A stretch of DNA of 64,000 nucleotides from Desulfosporosinus acididurans (GTDB taxonomy: Bacteria; Bacillota; Desulfitobacteriia; Desulfitobacteriales; Desulfitobacteriaceae): contig NZ_LDZY01000002.1 of assembly GCF_001029285.1 (NCBI RefSeq), forward strand, positions 310,001 through 374,000. The letters run 5' to 3'. The notes under the pieces are model-generated. The model was not told where the DNA came from. It did not search any database and saw only the letters and a list, made by a program, of their open reading frames with translations. The number at the start of each line of letters is the position of its first letter. Position 1 is the first letter of the stretch. A program made the translations under genes and the position numbers. Of this stretch, positions 24,828 to 33,732 are shown piece after piece.

Positions 24828-26669
24828 ACGAGTCCAAAGACTCGCCTTTTTGGTATAATTAGTTTATGCTAAAAAACAAAACTATACATAGAAATTATAC
24901 CGAAAATAGTGGGACTTATCAACTGGTGCTCCCACTTAACATGGAAGTATTAATGCCAGAAGATGACTCTGTGAGACTGCTATGCCATATGACGGAGGAA
25001 TTAGATTATTCAAATCTAAACAAGGCTTACTCTTCCAAGGAAAGAAATCCAGCGGTCACACCTAAGACATTATTCAGAGTATTAGTGATGCTTACATGAA
25101 CGATGTTTACTCAAGCAGAGATATTGAGAAAGCTTGTAGAAGAGATATTAATTTCAAGTGGTTGCTCCAAGGGCAGAAGGTACCCGACCATAATACCATT
25201 GCTCGTTTCCGCAATGGTAGGCTGAAAGGGATTCTTGAAGGGCTTTTCAGCCAATTGATTGTCAAACTAGGTGAACTTGGTGAGATTCAGTATGAAAATA
25301 TTTTTATAGACGGAACAAAAATTGAGGCCTATGCCAATAAATATACGTTTGTATGGAAGAAAACCACCCTTAAAAATGAGCAAAAACTGCAGGAAAAGGC
25401 CAGGGCATTTCTTCTGAAACTCAATCAAGAAATCAAAACAGGTATTCCATTAGGGGAGTCGGCAATCACAGTGGAAACCCTTCAGAAATACATTGTTTTT
25501 TTGAAGGAGAAGCAACAAGCCGAAAAAATAGAATTTGTTTCTGGAAAGGGAAAACGCAAAACGAATCTGCAAAGGGCCACAGAAACACTCAAAGAATTCT
25601 TGGAAAAACAAACGAAATATGATCGTTATAACGAGCTTTTTGATGGTAGAAATAGCTTTTCAAAAACGGATACAGATGCCACCTTTATGCATATGAAAGA
25701 AGATCATATGAGAAATTCTCAGCTAAAACCCGGATACAATGTGCAGATTGGCGTAGAGGCTGAATATATCGTGGGATTAGCCATATCGAGTGAGCGCTCC
25801 GATCAATTGACGCTTATTTCTTTTTTGGATAAGCTCATTGAAAATTTGCCCCAAAAATATCATAAGGTCATTGCTGATGCAGGCTACGAAAGTGAAGAAA
25901 ACTATGTTTATCTTGAGAAACAAGGGCTAAAGCCTTTCATTAAGCCTCAGACCTATGAAGTCATGAAGAAAAAAAGTTTTAGTAAGATCATTGGTAAACG
26001 GGAAAACATGGTCTATGATTCCGTCAACGACGAATATCTATGCGCCAATCATAAAAAACTTGTGGTTGTTGGAAAGGCCACAAGAACTTCGAAAAGTGGT
26101 TATAAATCGGTTGTAACTCTCTATGAGTGTGAGAGTTGTGAAGGCTGTTCCTTCAAAAAACAATGTACCAAAGCAGCCGGTAATAAGAAACTATCGGTAT
26201 CAAAATTATTTTTGGAGAAACGATCAGAATCCTTAAATAATATCACATCGACTGAAGGTATCTTGCTAAGAATGAATCGTTCCATCCAAGTCGAAGGGGC
26301 CTTTGGAGTTTTAAAGGAAGACCATAGCTTCCGAAGATTTGTAATGCGTGGCAAAAAGAATGTTGAAACTGAATTTTTGCTCTTGAGTTTTGGCTTTAAC
26401 ATCAATAAATTGCATAACAAAATACAACAAGACAGATGTGGTCATTCATTACATAAAATAGAGGTTGCGTAAATCTGTTTGTTCCTTTAATTTAAGGAGT
26501 TAAGAGAGATTCAAAGAATCCCTCTCTTTTGGTGTTCCCAAATATAGTAATAAGAGTGTGAGATCAGGAAGACTCCCTTATGATTTCACACTCATAACTA
26601 ATTTTTCCCAAAATATTGAAAAGGGGCTACCTTTTCATGATGTTCAAAACATCATTTTGAGACAGCCCC
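24828..26669 (+). mobile_element. IS1182-family insertion sequence, probably decayed
   Basis: The block contains a frameshifted IS1182-type transposase. A CGAGTC/GACTCG hairpin with CTTTTTGG (about 24829-24850) lies before it, the sort of terminator that shields transposases. The right side ends in a long imperfect hairpin whose minus-strand reading begins GGGGCTGTCTCAAAATGATG, like an IS1182-type terminal repeat. I found no matching left terminal repeat, so the left border is approximate and the left end may be lost. Confidence 0.6.
24866..26472 (+). pseudogene. IS1182-family transposase, frameshifted
   Basis: Two frames together make one transposase. Frame 1 (24866-25099, 77 codons) has the N-terminal DUF772 region; frame 2 (25096-26472) carries the rest, with the DDE region (IFIDGTKIEAYANKYTF, then DADATFMHMK-like FSKTDTDATF, later IADAGYESEEN) and a C-terminal Cys-rich part and final RSIQVEGAFGVLKED. 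At the junction, frame 1 reads LFRVLVMLT-stop where homologues would read LFRVLVYAYMNDVYS. Adding one T (GTG-AT to GTG-TAT near 25089) restores the frame. A simple one-base deletion explains it; programmed frameshifting is possible but no slippery run is seen. Confidence 0.8.
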
Positions 26670-26690
26670 TTTTTGTATTTATGCATTTGA

Positions 26691-26747
26691 TGTATAAAAC
26701 TAAGCTTTGGGGACATTTTGGGGACAGATGAGATAAAGGTGAGATAA
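26691..26747 (+). pseudogene. Remnant of an integrase C-terminus
   Basis: Just right of the insertion sequence the frame reads CIKLSFGDILGTDEIKVR and stop. The FGDILGT ending recurs at the C-terminus of phage-type tyrosine integrases. Nothing in frame upstream continues it, so it would be the tail of a gene lost when the insertion sequence moved in. The region from 26748 to 26940 holds a GCTCCC/GGGAGC hairpin (about 26831-26849) but no gene. Confidence 0.4.
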
Positions 26748-26982
26748 AATTTAACCTAAACAAACCTAAAATCACTAAATAACCCATCCGGGTAAAACCG
26801 CTGCCATTAACTTGATAAAGGTTTCGGGGTCGCTCCCAGCATGGGAGCATTAAGAATTAATCTTTCACCGGAATTCTCCCAATGGCCTCTATTAGGAAAA
26901 TATAAGAAAATAGTCTATACTTAATTTATAATAAAATTGAGGAAAGAGGGTCTTATTAATCGTTAAAACCCGATTAGGAATC

Positions 26983-28260
26983 ATGGGGGCTGATGATACT
27001 GTTAAAATCATTAAGTCTGTTACAGACGAATATTCCGATCTGGAATGCCGATTTTTCGAGTATTGGAATGAGAAAGACCTAATTGAAAATTTGCGGCCAC
27101 ATGTTGATGATGTTGATATTTGGCTGTTTTCCGGACAAGTTCCCTACTCAATTGCCAAACTCTGGGGTGGAATCCTAAAACCTATGTTTTATATTCCCCA
27201 TACTGGTGCGAGTTTATATAGGACCTTGTTACATATCGTTTACGAACAAGACCTAACAATGGAACAATTGAGTTTTGATACTTTTCAACCAAGCGAATTA
27301 GAAAAAACTTTTTCGGAAGCACAAATTGAGGCTAAGCCTATTTTCCTGAAATATTATCAAGGAGAAATATCTGCTGATGAATTAAGTGAATACCATTATA
27401 GGCTTTGGAAATCAGGGCAAACGAAAGCGGCCGTTACCTGTTTGCGTACTGCCCATCTCGAACTTCAGCGACTGGGTGTCCCAGTCTTTCGGGTCCTTCC
27501 GACTCGCTTAGGAGTGAAAGAAATCATTGAACTTATACTTCGGACAAATGAAACGTTACATTTTAAGGATGCTCAGATAGCTGTTCAGATGGTGGAAGTT
27601 GATTCTTTTGCCCGCTTGGCCAAAGATACATTTTCCACAGATGAATTACATCGCCTAGAAATTAAAATTACGGAAAAACTACTCGAATACGCAAAGAAAG
27701 TTCATGGTTCTTTAAAAGCAGCTGGACCCGGACGTTATGTTATTTTTACAACCCGAGGGCTTTTACAAGAAATTACGAGCAACTTTACTGTTGTGCCGGA
27801 GCTGGAGGGATCTTCTCAAACTGCCCACGATAACCAAACCTGTGGTATTGGTATTGGTAAAACAGCCTATGAGGCCGAGATCAATGCCGGAAAAGCCTTG
27901 CTTCATGCCAAGGAATATGGACAGGGGACTTGGATGATTCTTCTTGATGATAAAACAATTGTCGGCCCACTGGGTAAACAAGCGCAGATAACCTATTCTT
28001 ATGCCTCGGAAGAGTTAGCCCAGTTAAGCGAAAAAACCTCTTTAAGCGGAACAACCATAAATAAAATCAAGGCAATCTTAAGGAAAACCCAAAAATGTGA
28101 AATATCTGCCCATGAACTAGCTCGCTATATGCAAATTATGCCTCGGAGCGCACGAAGAATTCTCATGGAGTTAGAGGATAAAGGGTTTGCACAGGTAATT
28201 GGTGAAGAAAGTCCTTATCCAAGGGGACGGCCAAGAAAGATTTATCGTATTTTATTTTGA
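26983..28260 (+). CDS. Transcriptional regulator with C-terminal winged helix
   Basis: The 425-residue protein is a cytosolic regulator of a type found in anaerobic Firmicutes. The N-terminal part (VKTRLGIMGADDTVKII) resembles a ligand-binding periplasmic-type fold, the middle has a GGDEF-like GIGIGKTAYEAEINAGKAL segment without catalytic residues, and the last 70 residues (about 355-425) look like a winged helix. The first beta strand begins eight codons upstream of the first ATG (26983), in a stretch without ATG, GTG or TTG; ATC at 26959, 8 nt after AAAGAGGG, is the only start that would include it. It lies directly before a peptidase-transporter operon and may control it. Confidence 0.65.
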   Translation: MGADDTVKIIKSVTDEYSDLECRFFEYWNEKDLIENLRPHVDDVDIWLFSGQVPYSIAKLWGGILKPMFYIPHTGASLYRTLLHIVYEQDLTMEQLSFDTFQPSELEKTFSEAQIEAKPIFLKYYQGEISADELSEYHYRLWKSGQTKAAVTCLRTAHLELQRLGVPVFRVLPTRLGVKEIIELILRTNETLHFKDAQIAVQMVEVDSFARLAKDTFSTDELHRLEIKITEKLLEYAKKVHGSLKAAGPGRYVIFTTRGLLQEITSNFTVVPELEGSSQTAHDNQTCGIGIGKTAYEAEINAGKALLHAKEYGQGTWMILLDDKTIVGPLGKQAQITYSYASEELAQLSEKTSLSGTTINKIKAILRKTQKCEISAHELARYMQIMPRSARRILMELEDKGFAQVIGEESPYPRGRPRKIYRILF

Positions 28261-28284
28261 CAGGGATTAAACCCTGTCTTTTTT
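28259..28284 (+). terminator. Terminator after the regulator
   Basis: GACAGGG (28259-28265) pairs with CCCTGTC (28272-28278), followed by TTTTTTG. Confidence 0.85.
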
Positions 28285-28527
28285 GTGTATAGAGTAGAAT
28301 TTTTGTTTCGCAAAATACAGTATTTTATTATTTAATGGCTACCTAAAAACAAGCATCTATTATATAATAAATATAAATGGTTATGACCGAAATATAACCG
28401 TAAATGTGAATAAGAAGGTGAGCTATGGATTAGTTGTAATATACTTAGCAACAAACATATTTTATTTCCCCATAGGGCATTGGTTGATACTTATCAAACT
28501 CATAGGGTAAAAGGAGCATCTATTATT

Positions 28528-29706
28528 ATGGAAACGATCACACTAAATAATCTTGTAGAACAAATCAACGATGAAATCCTCAATTGGAGAAGATATCTTC
28601 ATCAACATCCAGAGTTATCCTTTAAGGAAGAAAAGACCGGTCAGTTTGTTTACGAGACTCTTCAATCCTTTGGTAATCTGGAGCTTTCGCGACCGGTTGG
28701 AAACAGTGTCGTTGCTAGACTTATTGGAGCTAAACCCGGTAAAGTTATAGCAATAAGGGCAGATATGGATGCCTTGCCTGTCCAGGAACAAAATACCTTT
28801 GAATTTTCATCTCAGAATCCCGGAGTTATGCATGCCTGTGGCCATGACGCTCACACGGCAATGCTCCTGGGGACGGCTAAGATCCTCAGTGGATTAAAGG
28901 ATGAAATTCAAGGTGAGGTTCGCTTCTTATTTCAACACGCTGAAGAACTCTTCCCAGGCGGGGGATCGGAAATGGTCGCTGCCGGCGTAATGAAAGGTGT
29001 AGACCAAGTCATCGGAGCGCATGTTTGGTCACAGCTGGAAGCGGGCAAAATCGGGATAGCTTATGGTCCTATGATGGCCGCCCCCGATACATTTCATATA
29101 ACTATTAAGGGAAAAGGAGGCCACGCAGGTGCCCCTCATACATCGGTTGATTCAATAGTTATTGGAGCACAGGTAGTGACCAATCTCCAACATATTGTTG
29201 CCCGTAATATTGATCCGTTGGATAATGTAGTTATCTCGATTGGGAAATTTGTTGCGGGAACCACGGATAATGTAATCCCTGATAGTGCAGAAATCGTAGG
29301 TACTATTCGGACGCTATCGCTTGAAAACCGTGACTTGGTCCCACGTTTAATGGAGCAAGTTGTTAAAGGAGTAACCGAAGCTCATGGAGCTGAGTATGAA
29401 TTTAAACTTGTGAAGGGTTACCAACCTGTCATTAATGATGTAGGCCTTACTCGCATTATGGAGGAAACAATCCGAGAAGTTTTGGGTGATCAAGTCCTCG
29501 AAACTGTGCGTCCAACTATGATAGCAGAAGATTTTTCAGCATATCAGCACGAAGTTCCCGGCAGCTTTATTTTTATTGGCGCCGGTAATGCGGAAAAAGG
29601 AATAACTTATCCGCACCATCATCCGCGTTTTACTATCGATGAAGATATCATGGTGATGGGGGTAAAACTCTTTACTAACGCAGCATTTAAATTATTAAAA
29701 GTTTAG
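28528..29706 (+). CDS. M20-family amidohydrolase
   Basis: The 392-residue protein is a cytosolic zinc amidohydrolase of the M20D group (hippurate, N-acetyl-amino-acid or aminoacyl-aminobenzoate hydrolases). Metal ligands are visible in MHACGHDAHTAM, the catalytic HAEELFPGG, and late HHHPRF. ATG at 28528 follows AAAGGAG by 11 nt and was preferred to an earlier frame start at 28480. It is followed by a DUF3311 protein and an SSS-type symporter, so the enzyme probably hydrolyses an acylated amino acid or peptide-like compound imported by that symporter. The exact substrate cannot be read from sequence. Confidence 0.88.
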   Translation: METITLNNLVEQINDEILNWRRYLHQHPELSFKEEKTGQFVYETLQSFGNLELSRPVGNSVVARLIGAKPGKVIAIRADMDALPVQEQNTFEFSSQNPGVMHACGHDAHTAMLLGTAKILSGLKDEIQGEVRFLFQHAEELFPGGGSEMVAAGVMKGVDQVIGAHVWSQLEAGKIGIAYGPMMAAPDTFHITIKGKGGHAGAPHTSVDSIVIGAQVVTNLQHIVARNIDPLDNVVISIGKFVAGTTDNVIPDSAEIVGTIRTLSLENRDLVPRLMEQVVKGVTEAHGAEYEFKLVKGYQPVINDVGLTRIMEETIREVLGDQVLETVRPTMIAEDFSAYQHEVPGSFIFIGAGNAEKGITYPHHHPRFTIDEDIMVMGVKLFTNAAFKLLKV

Positions 29707-29718
29707 GGGGGCATTATT

Positions 29719-29913
29719 ATGAATTTTCGCTGGTTGGCAATAATACCGTTTATTTTCATGCTTTGCAGTATGCCTTTTGTAAATAGAGTAACTCCTTATG
29801 TCTTAGGCATGCCGTTTATCCTTTTTTGGATTGTCTTATCTGTAGTGGTAACCTCTATTATTATGGGACTCATTTATAAACTTGATCCAATTAATCACGG
29901 AGGTGATAAATAA
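29719..29913 (+). CDS. DUF3311-type small membrane protein
   Basis: A 64-residue protein with two membrane segments (about residues 4-22 and 31-54). Proteins of this size directly precede sodium:solute symporters in many bacteria and are thought to be accessory subunits. Its stop overlaps the symporter ATG by one base (TAATG), a sign of coupled translation. AGGGGGG lies before its ATG. Confidence 0.8.
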   Translation: MNFRWLAIIPFIFMLCSMPFVNRVTPYVLGMPFILFWIVLSVVVTSIIMGLIYKLDPINHGGDK

Positions 29914-31382
29914 TGAACTCAGCCTTATTAATAATTTTCGCCTTTCTGCTCTTCTCCCTATATTTAGGTATACGAGCCAAGAAAGGAAAACAAATGGATC
30001 TGGAACAATGGACTGTGGGAGGACGCGGTTTCGGTGCCATGATTATCTTTATTCTTATGGCTGGAGAAATTTATACAACCTTTACCTTTCTTGGCGGCAG
30101 CGGATGGGCCTATGGCAAAGGAGGTCCTACATTCTACATCTTGTGTTATGGTACTTTGGCCTATGTTATTTCCTATTGGATGCTGCCAGCAGTTTGGAAA
30201 TATGCCAAAGATCACAATTTGATGTCCCAATCAGACTTTTTTGTTACGAAATATAAAAGCCCTGCGCTGGGTGTTCTAGTCTCATTAGTAGGAGTTATTG
30301 CTCTCGTTCCGTATTTAGTCCTTCAGCTTACAGGTCTGGGAAACATTGTCTCGGAAGCCTCTTATGGATCTGTTTCTCCTACCCTGGCCATTTGGATTGG
30401 AGTTATCGTCGTTACCATTTATGTTATGGTTTCAGGTATTCATGGTTCGGCTTGGACCGCAGTCGTTAAGGACTCCATGATTCTTCTGCTCGTTCTTTTT
30501 ATGGGGATTTATCTTCCTTACCATTATTACGGTGGATTCCAATCGATGTTTATGGCCATTGATAAAGCAAAACCGGGATTTTTAGCTTTACCTTCTAAAG
30601 GACTAAGTGTATCTTGGTTTATCTCAACAGTTCTCTTAACGGCTTTGGGCTTTTACATGTGGCCTCATTTCTTTGCAGCTATCTATTCAGCCAAAAGCGA
30701 GAAGGAGTTTCGTAAAAATGCGATATTCTTACCTCTATATCAATTAGTCTTGCTTTTTGTCTTTTTTGTGGGGTTTGTCGCTGTCTTGCAAGTTCCCGGT
30801 CTCAAAAATGGAGATCTGTCACTTTTAAGGCTTTCTAAAATTGCCTTTCCTACGTGGTTCGTCGGGATAATTGGTTCAGCAGGCCTTCTTACTGCTATCG
30901 TTCCTGGCTCAATGATTCTCATGGCTTCTGCCACCTTAATTGCCAAAAATATCTATAAAGTATTTGTTCCTTCCACGACTGACCAGCAAGTTGCCAAAAT
31001 GGCTAAATATTTAGTCCCTATCATAGCTCTTGTTGCAGTTTACTTTACTTTGCAAGGCGGAAAAACAATTGTAACTCTGCTTTTAATGGGTTATAGCCTG
31101 GTCACTCAATTATTTCCGGCCTTTATCTTTAGTTTAATGAAGAACAACTTTGTTACTAAGCAAGGCGCCTTTGCAGGTATACTCGTAGGCGTTCTGACTG
31201 TTAGTATTGTTACGGCTTCTAATATTACCGTTGGTACGATTTTCCCCTCGCTCCCGCAAGCGGTTAAAGATCTTAATGTGGGTATCATTGCCCTTGTTGT
31301 GAATATCGTTGTTATGGCGATCGTTAGTCTTGCTACCCATGGCTTAAATGTTAACGAAAGCAACGTTCAGCATGCAAAATAG
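29913..31382 (+). CDS. Sodium:solute symporter (SSS family)
   Basis: The 489-residue protein has about 13 membrane segments and matches the SSS family (PanF/PutP type): an N-terminal YLGIRAKKGK and WTVGGRGFG, and a GSAWTAVVKDSMILLLVLF segment near residue 175. It should import an organic solute with sodium across the cytoplasmic membrane. Operon position after an M20 amidohydrolase and a DUF3311 partner suggests an amino-acid conjugate or related acid as substrate. Assignment to family is firm; substrate is inference. Confidence 0.88.
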   Translation: MNSALLIIFAFLLFSLYLGIRAKKGKQMDLEQWTVGGRGFGAMIIFILMAGEIYTTFTFLGGSGWAYGKGGPTFYILCYGTLAYVISYWMLPAVWKYAKDHNLMSQSDFFVTKYKSPALGVLVSLVGVIALVPYLVLQLTGLGNIVSEASYGSVSPTLAIWIGVIVVTIYVMVSGIHGSAWTAVVKDSMILLLVLFMGIYLPYHYYGGFQSMFMAIDKAKPGFLALPSKGLSVSWFISTVLLTALGFYMWPHFFAAIYSAKSEKEFRKNAIFLPLYQLVLLFVFFVGFVAVLQVPGLKNGDLSLLRLSKIAFPTWFVGIIGSAGLLTAIVPGSMILMASATLIAKNIYKVFVPSTTDQQVAKMAKYLVPIIALVAVYFTLQGGKTIVTLLLMGYSLVTQLFPAFIFSLMKNNFVTKQGAFAGILVGVLTVSIVTASNITVGTIFPSLPQAVKDLNVGIIALVVNIVVMAIVSLATHGLNVNESNVQHAK

Positions 31383-31428
31383 AAAGACTCTAAGATTATC
31401 GGTTACGCACTCTGAAAAACGGCATCAA

Positions 31429-31455
31429 AAAAGGCGCTTATTACAAGCGCCTTTA
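31429..31455. terminator. Bidirectional terminator
   Basis: AAAAGGCGCTT (31429-31439) pairs with AAGCGCCTTT (31445-31454), with A and T tracts on both sides. It serves the symporter operon and the convergent tRNA. Confidence 0.85.
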
Positions 31456-31466
31456 ATCTATATAGC

Positions 31467-31542
31467 TGGAGCCGATGGCAGGACTCGAACCTGTAACCTG
31501 CTGATTACAAATCAGCTGCTCTACCAATTGAGCTACATCGGC
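31467..31542 (-). tRNA. tRNA-Thr (anticodon TGT)
   Basis: A 76-nt cloverleaf on the minus strand: acceptor GCCGATG/CATCGGC, anticodon stem GCTGA/TCAGC around TTTGTAA (anticodon TGT), T stem with TTCGAGT, encoded CCA. The acceptor stem matches that of tRNA-Thr(CGT) at 14358, but the orientation is opposite. The gap 31543-31892 holds a CCCTCATC/GATGAGGG hairpin (about 31673-31694) and a CCCCCTAAG/CTTAGGGGG hairpin (about 31826-31864). Confidence 0.95.
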
Positions 31543-31892
31543 ATATGCATTGAGACGAATATTATTTTATCAAGATTTAGAGTGATTGTCAATGACTTTT
31601 GACAGAGATTTAACACAAGCTGCTGCCAATTTTTTTCTTTAGGACATTGACGTCACTATTTTCGCCAAAAAGACCCTCATCAAAGTCGATGAGGGCTGAC
31701 TTGAGATAAGATAATTATGACGCTGTCCAAGGACTGGCTTAATTAAGCGCATTAGATCTTATGCCATTTTGTTACGTCATGTTACTAAATAAAAAGAAAA
31801 AGATAAATATATTTCACTTAAAACGCCCCCTAAGTATGGATGGCCTTATTCTATCTTAGGGGGCTGTTGTTCACTCAAGGAGGCAGCAGAAA

Positions 31893-32210
31893 CTATTTCG
31901 GTAAGACTTTATCTTGGTGGGAAGTATACTCAACTATTTTATGACATCTGTCAAATTCAACGAAAATACTCGGCGAATTTACGATAATTACTGAAAATAG
32001 TTGCATCCATTCTGGGGAGACTTCCTTAAAGGCTATGGCCCCGTTAAACAGAATTACTGCCCAAATTATTTTGTGATTTCTAACAATAAACAAACTGTCT
32101 TCGACAAATCCTAGACCGCCTTGAGGGCATGGAACACAGTTACAATTGGGCCTGCATTTTCGAATTGAATCATGAATATCCTGGAAAAGCTCTAATTCTT
32201 GCTCATCCAA
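31893..32210 (-). CDS. Hypothetical protein with Cys cluster
   Basis: A 105-residue protein of unknown function. The N-terminal third has CRPNCNCVPCPQGG, four Cys in ten residues that could bind a metal, followed by a predicted alpha/beta part. GGAGG-type sequence precedes the ATG. It stands alone on the minus strand, with an inverted repeat of CCCCCTAAG/CTTAGGGGG just past its stop that may end transcription. Confidence 0.55.
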   Translation of the reverse strand: MDEQELELFQDIHDSIRKCRPNCNCVPCPQGGLGFVEDSLFIVRNHKIIWAVILFNGAIAFKEVSPEWMQLFSVIIVNSPSIFVEFDRCHKIVEYTSHQDKVLPK

Positions 32211-32413
32211 TTTTCTTTCCTCCTTTGTTTATTTAAAGGCTACATCTTGTCCCTTATATCTTTAGCGTATTCCATTATTTTCAAGTGGTTCGTAGTTTTA
32301 AGGGATATTTTTGCAAAAAACATGCAAACAAAGAAATCCCATTTCCGGCTTTAAGAAATGGAGAGAAACTTCATTATTTGTGAGTCAATCTGAATCTTAC
32401 CTCACGCTTGTCG

Positions 32414-32848
32414 TTACTTAGATAAATCGCTAAGAATCTTATTCATATTATTATTATATTGAGTATCAATTTGCTGTTGAATGCTATTTTCAGCGTTTTG
32501 GATTAATTGTTGTTTTTGAGAATCCATTTGAGATTTATAAGATTGAATTTGATTTCTCAAATCGTTTTGCTTCTGTGCAGCATAAGTCGATGTGAATTGA
32601 GAAAGAGTGTTAGTCACATCTTGCAGATATTGATTATTATAATTCTGAAGATCCTGCTCCGATTGATTAGTAGTATCATTCAAAGAGCCCGTAGCGGATT
32701 GAACGTTCGGAGAGACTAAGGCGGTAATTTTTGAAGTTACATTTTGAACCAAAGCAGTTAGAAAACTCGGGTTATCTGCAAGTGCTACACCAGCGGATAC
32801 GACAACCATGAGAGCCGTCGTAATAGCAATTTTCTTTAAAGATAGCAA
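32414..32848 (-). CDS. Secreted coiled-coil protein
   Basis: The 144-residue protein starts at TTG (32848), 10 nt after AAGGAG; an ATG between them is out of frame. A signal peptide covers about residues 1-24 (LSLKKIAITTALMVVVSAGVA, cut near ALA-DN). The mature part is helical and very rich in Gln, Asn and Ser, forming a long coiled coil (residues 60-140). It has no cysteines. A role in the cell envelope is inferred; no family is recognised. The gap 32849-33235 shows no gene. Confidence 0.65.
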   Translation of the reverse strand: MLSLKKIAITTALMVVVSAGVALADNPSFLTALVQNVTSKITALVSPNVQSATGSLNDTTNQSEQDLQNYNNQYLQDVTNTLSQFTSTYAAQKQNDLRNQIQSYKSQMDSQKQQLIQNAENSIQQQIDTQYNNNMNKILSDLSK

Positions 32849-33235
32849 TTCTCTTCATCTCCTTTTTATTATAATTACCTCATTAAATTACAGTAAAAAG
32901 GCTAGCTATTCAAGAAGATGTTAGTGGACATAGCACCAAGACTTACCAATATAGATTTAAAACGTGAGTTTAAAAATATATTTTTGAATTATCGGCAATT
33001 TGCTTTTGTCATTAAGAAAATATTTGAATTAAATCACATAATTTTACCCTGTTATCCCATGCTTTGTGTGATTTAAAGATTAAACATTTAAGAGCTTAAA
33101 GGCGTTGGTGATTTAACGAGTAAAATTATAGCAAAAAGATCAGGACAAACTGTGAACACTTAATGGGCGGGGTGCATAAGTTGAACTAAGAGAACGATGG
33201 CGATGGGATATAAAGCGAGGCACGGGGGAGTTGCG

Positions 33236-33496
33236 ATGGGGGATGCTGAAATTCAGGCGCTTAAAGAGGATATTACAGAGATAAAAGGTGATGTCAAGGA
33301 AGTCAAAGATGCTGTTGCTCGCTTACATCTGCTTATGGTCGAAAACTATGTGACCAGAAAAGAGTTTGAGACCTATAAGGAGCAGGAAATAAAAAGTCGT
33401 CGGTGGTGGGCAACCTTTGTAATTGGGGCTGCGACTGTTGCAATGACAATTATCGATGCGGTTAATCATTTTTTTAGCAGACTGATGACCAAGTGA
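33236..33496 (+). CDS. XhlA-like small coiled-coil membrane protein
   Basis: The 86-residue protein has an N-terminal heptad region (EIQALKEDITEIKGDVKEVK) and one C-terminal membrane segment (about residues 55-75), the layout of XhlA/haemolysin-type phage proteins. ATG at 33236 follows GGGGGAG and was preferred over the ATG at 33197. No phage lysis genes are next to it, so it may be a remnant or a domesticated envelope protein. Confidence 0.55.
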   Translation: MGDAEIQALKEDITEIKGDVKEVKDAVARLHLLMVENYVTRKEFETYKEQEIKSRRWWATFVIGAATVAMTIIDAVNHFFSRLMTK

Positions 33497-33622
33497 ATAA
33501 AAATATGGACTCCGCGGCAAGATAGCTGCCTGTATACAATATTAAGTATTAAAATAGCTAGACAGTTATAGAGAAGGAAGTTATAATTGTAATACAGTTT
33601 TGTCGTTAGAAGTGAGCAAAGA

Positions 33623-33667
33623 GGCTCTAAAACGGCGTTCTTAGTGACGCCGTTTTAGAGCCTTTTT
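33623..33667 (+). terminator. Very strong terminator before amtB
   Basis: A perfect 16-bp stem (33623-33638 with 33647-33662) is followed by TTTTT. It isolates amtB from upstream transcription. Confidence 0.9.
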
Positions 33668-33732
33668 GCCATTATAGGCACATTAATTTTAATTTTTTAT
33701 GCAGGGAAGTAAATTTTAGGCAGGAGGCATAA

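Noticed and set aside
26644-26850. 68-codon minus-strand frame next to the insertion sequence
   Set aside because: No domain, and it crosses the insertion-sequence end and the integrase remnant, so it is likely non-coding.
14400-31542. The two tRNA-Thr genes as att sites bounding a 17-kb island
   Set aside because: They are in opposite orientation, have different anticodons and full independent cloverleaves, and the T-arm sequences differ, so they are not a direct-repeat att pair.
33647-33662. GTTTTAGAGC in the hairpin before amtB as a Cas9-type CRISPR repeat or tracrRNA
   Set aside because: It is one arm of a perfect terminator hairpin with a T-run; there is no array and no cas gene.
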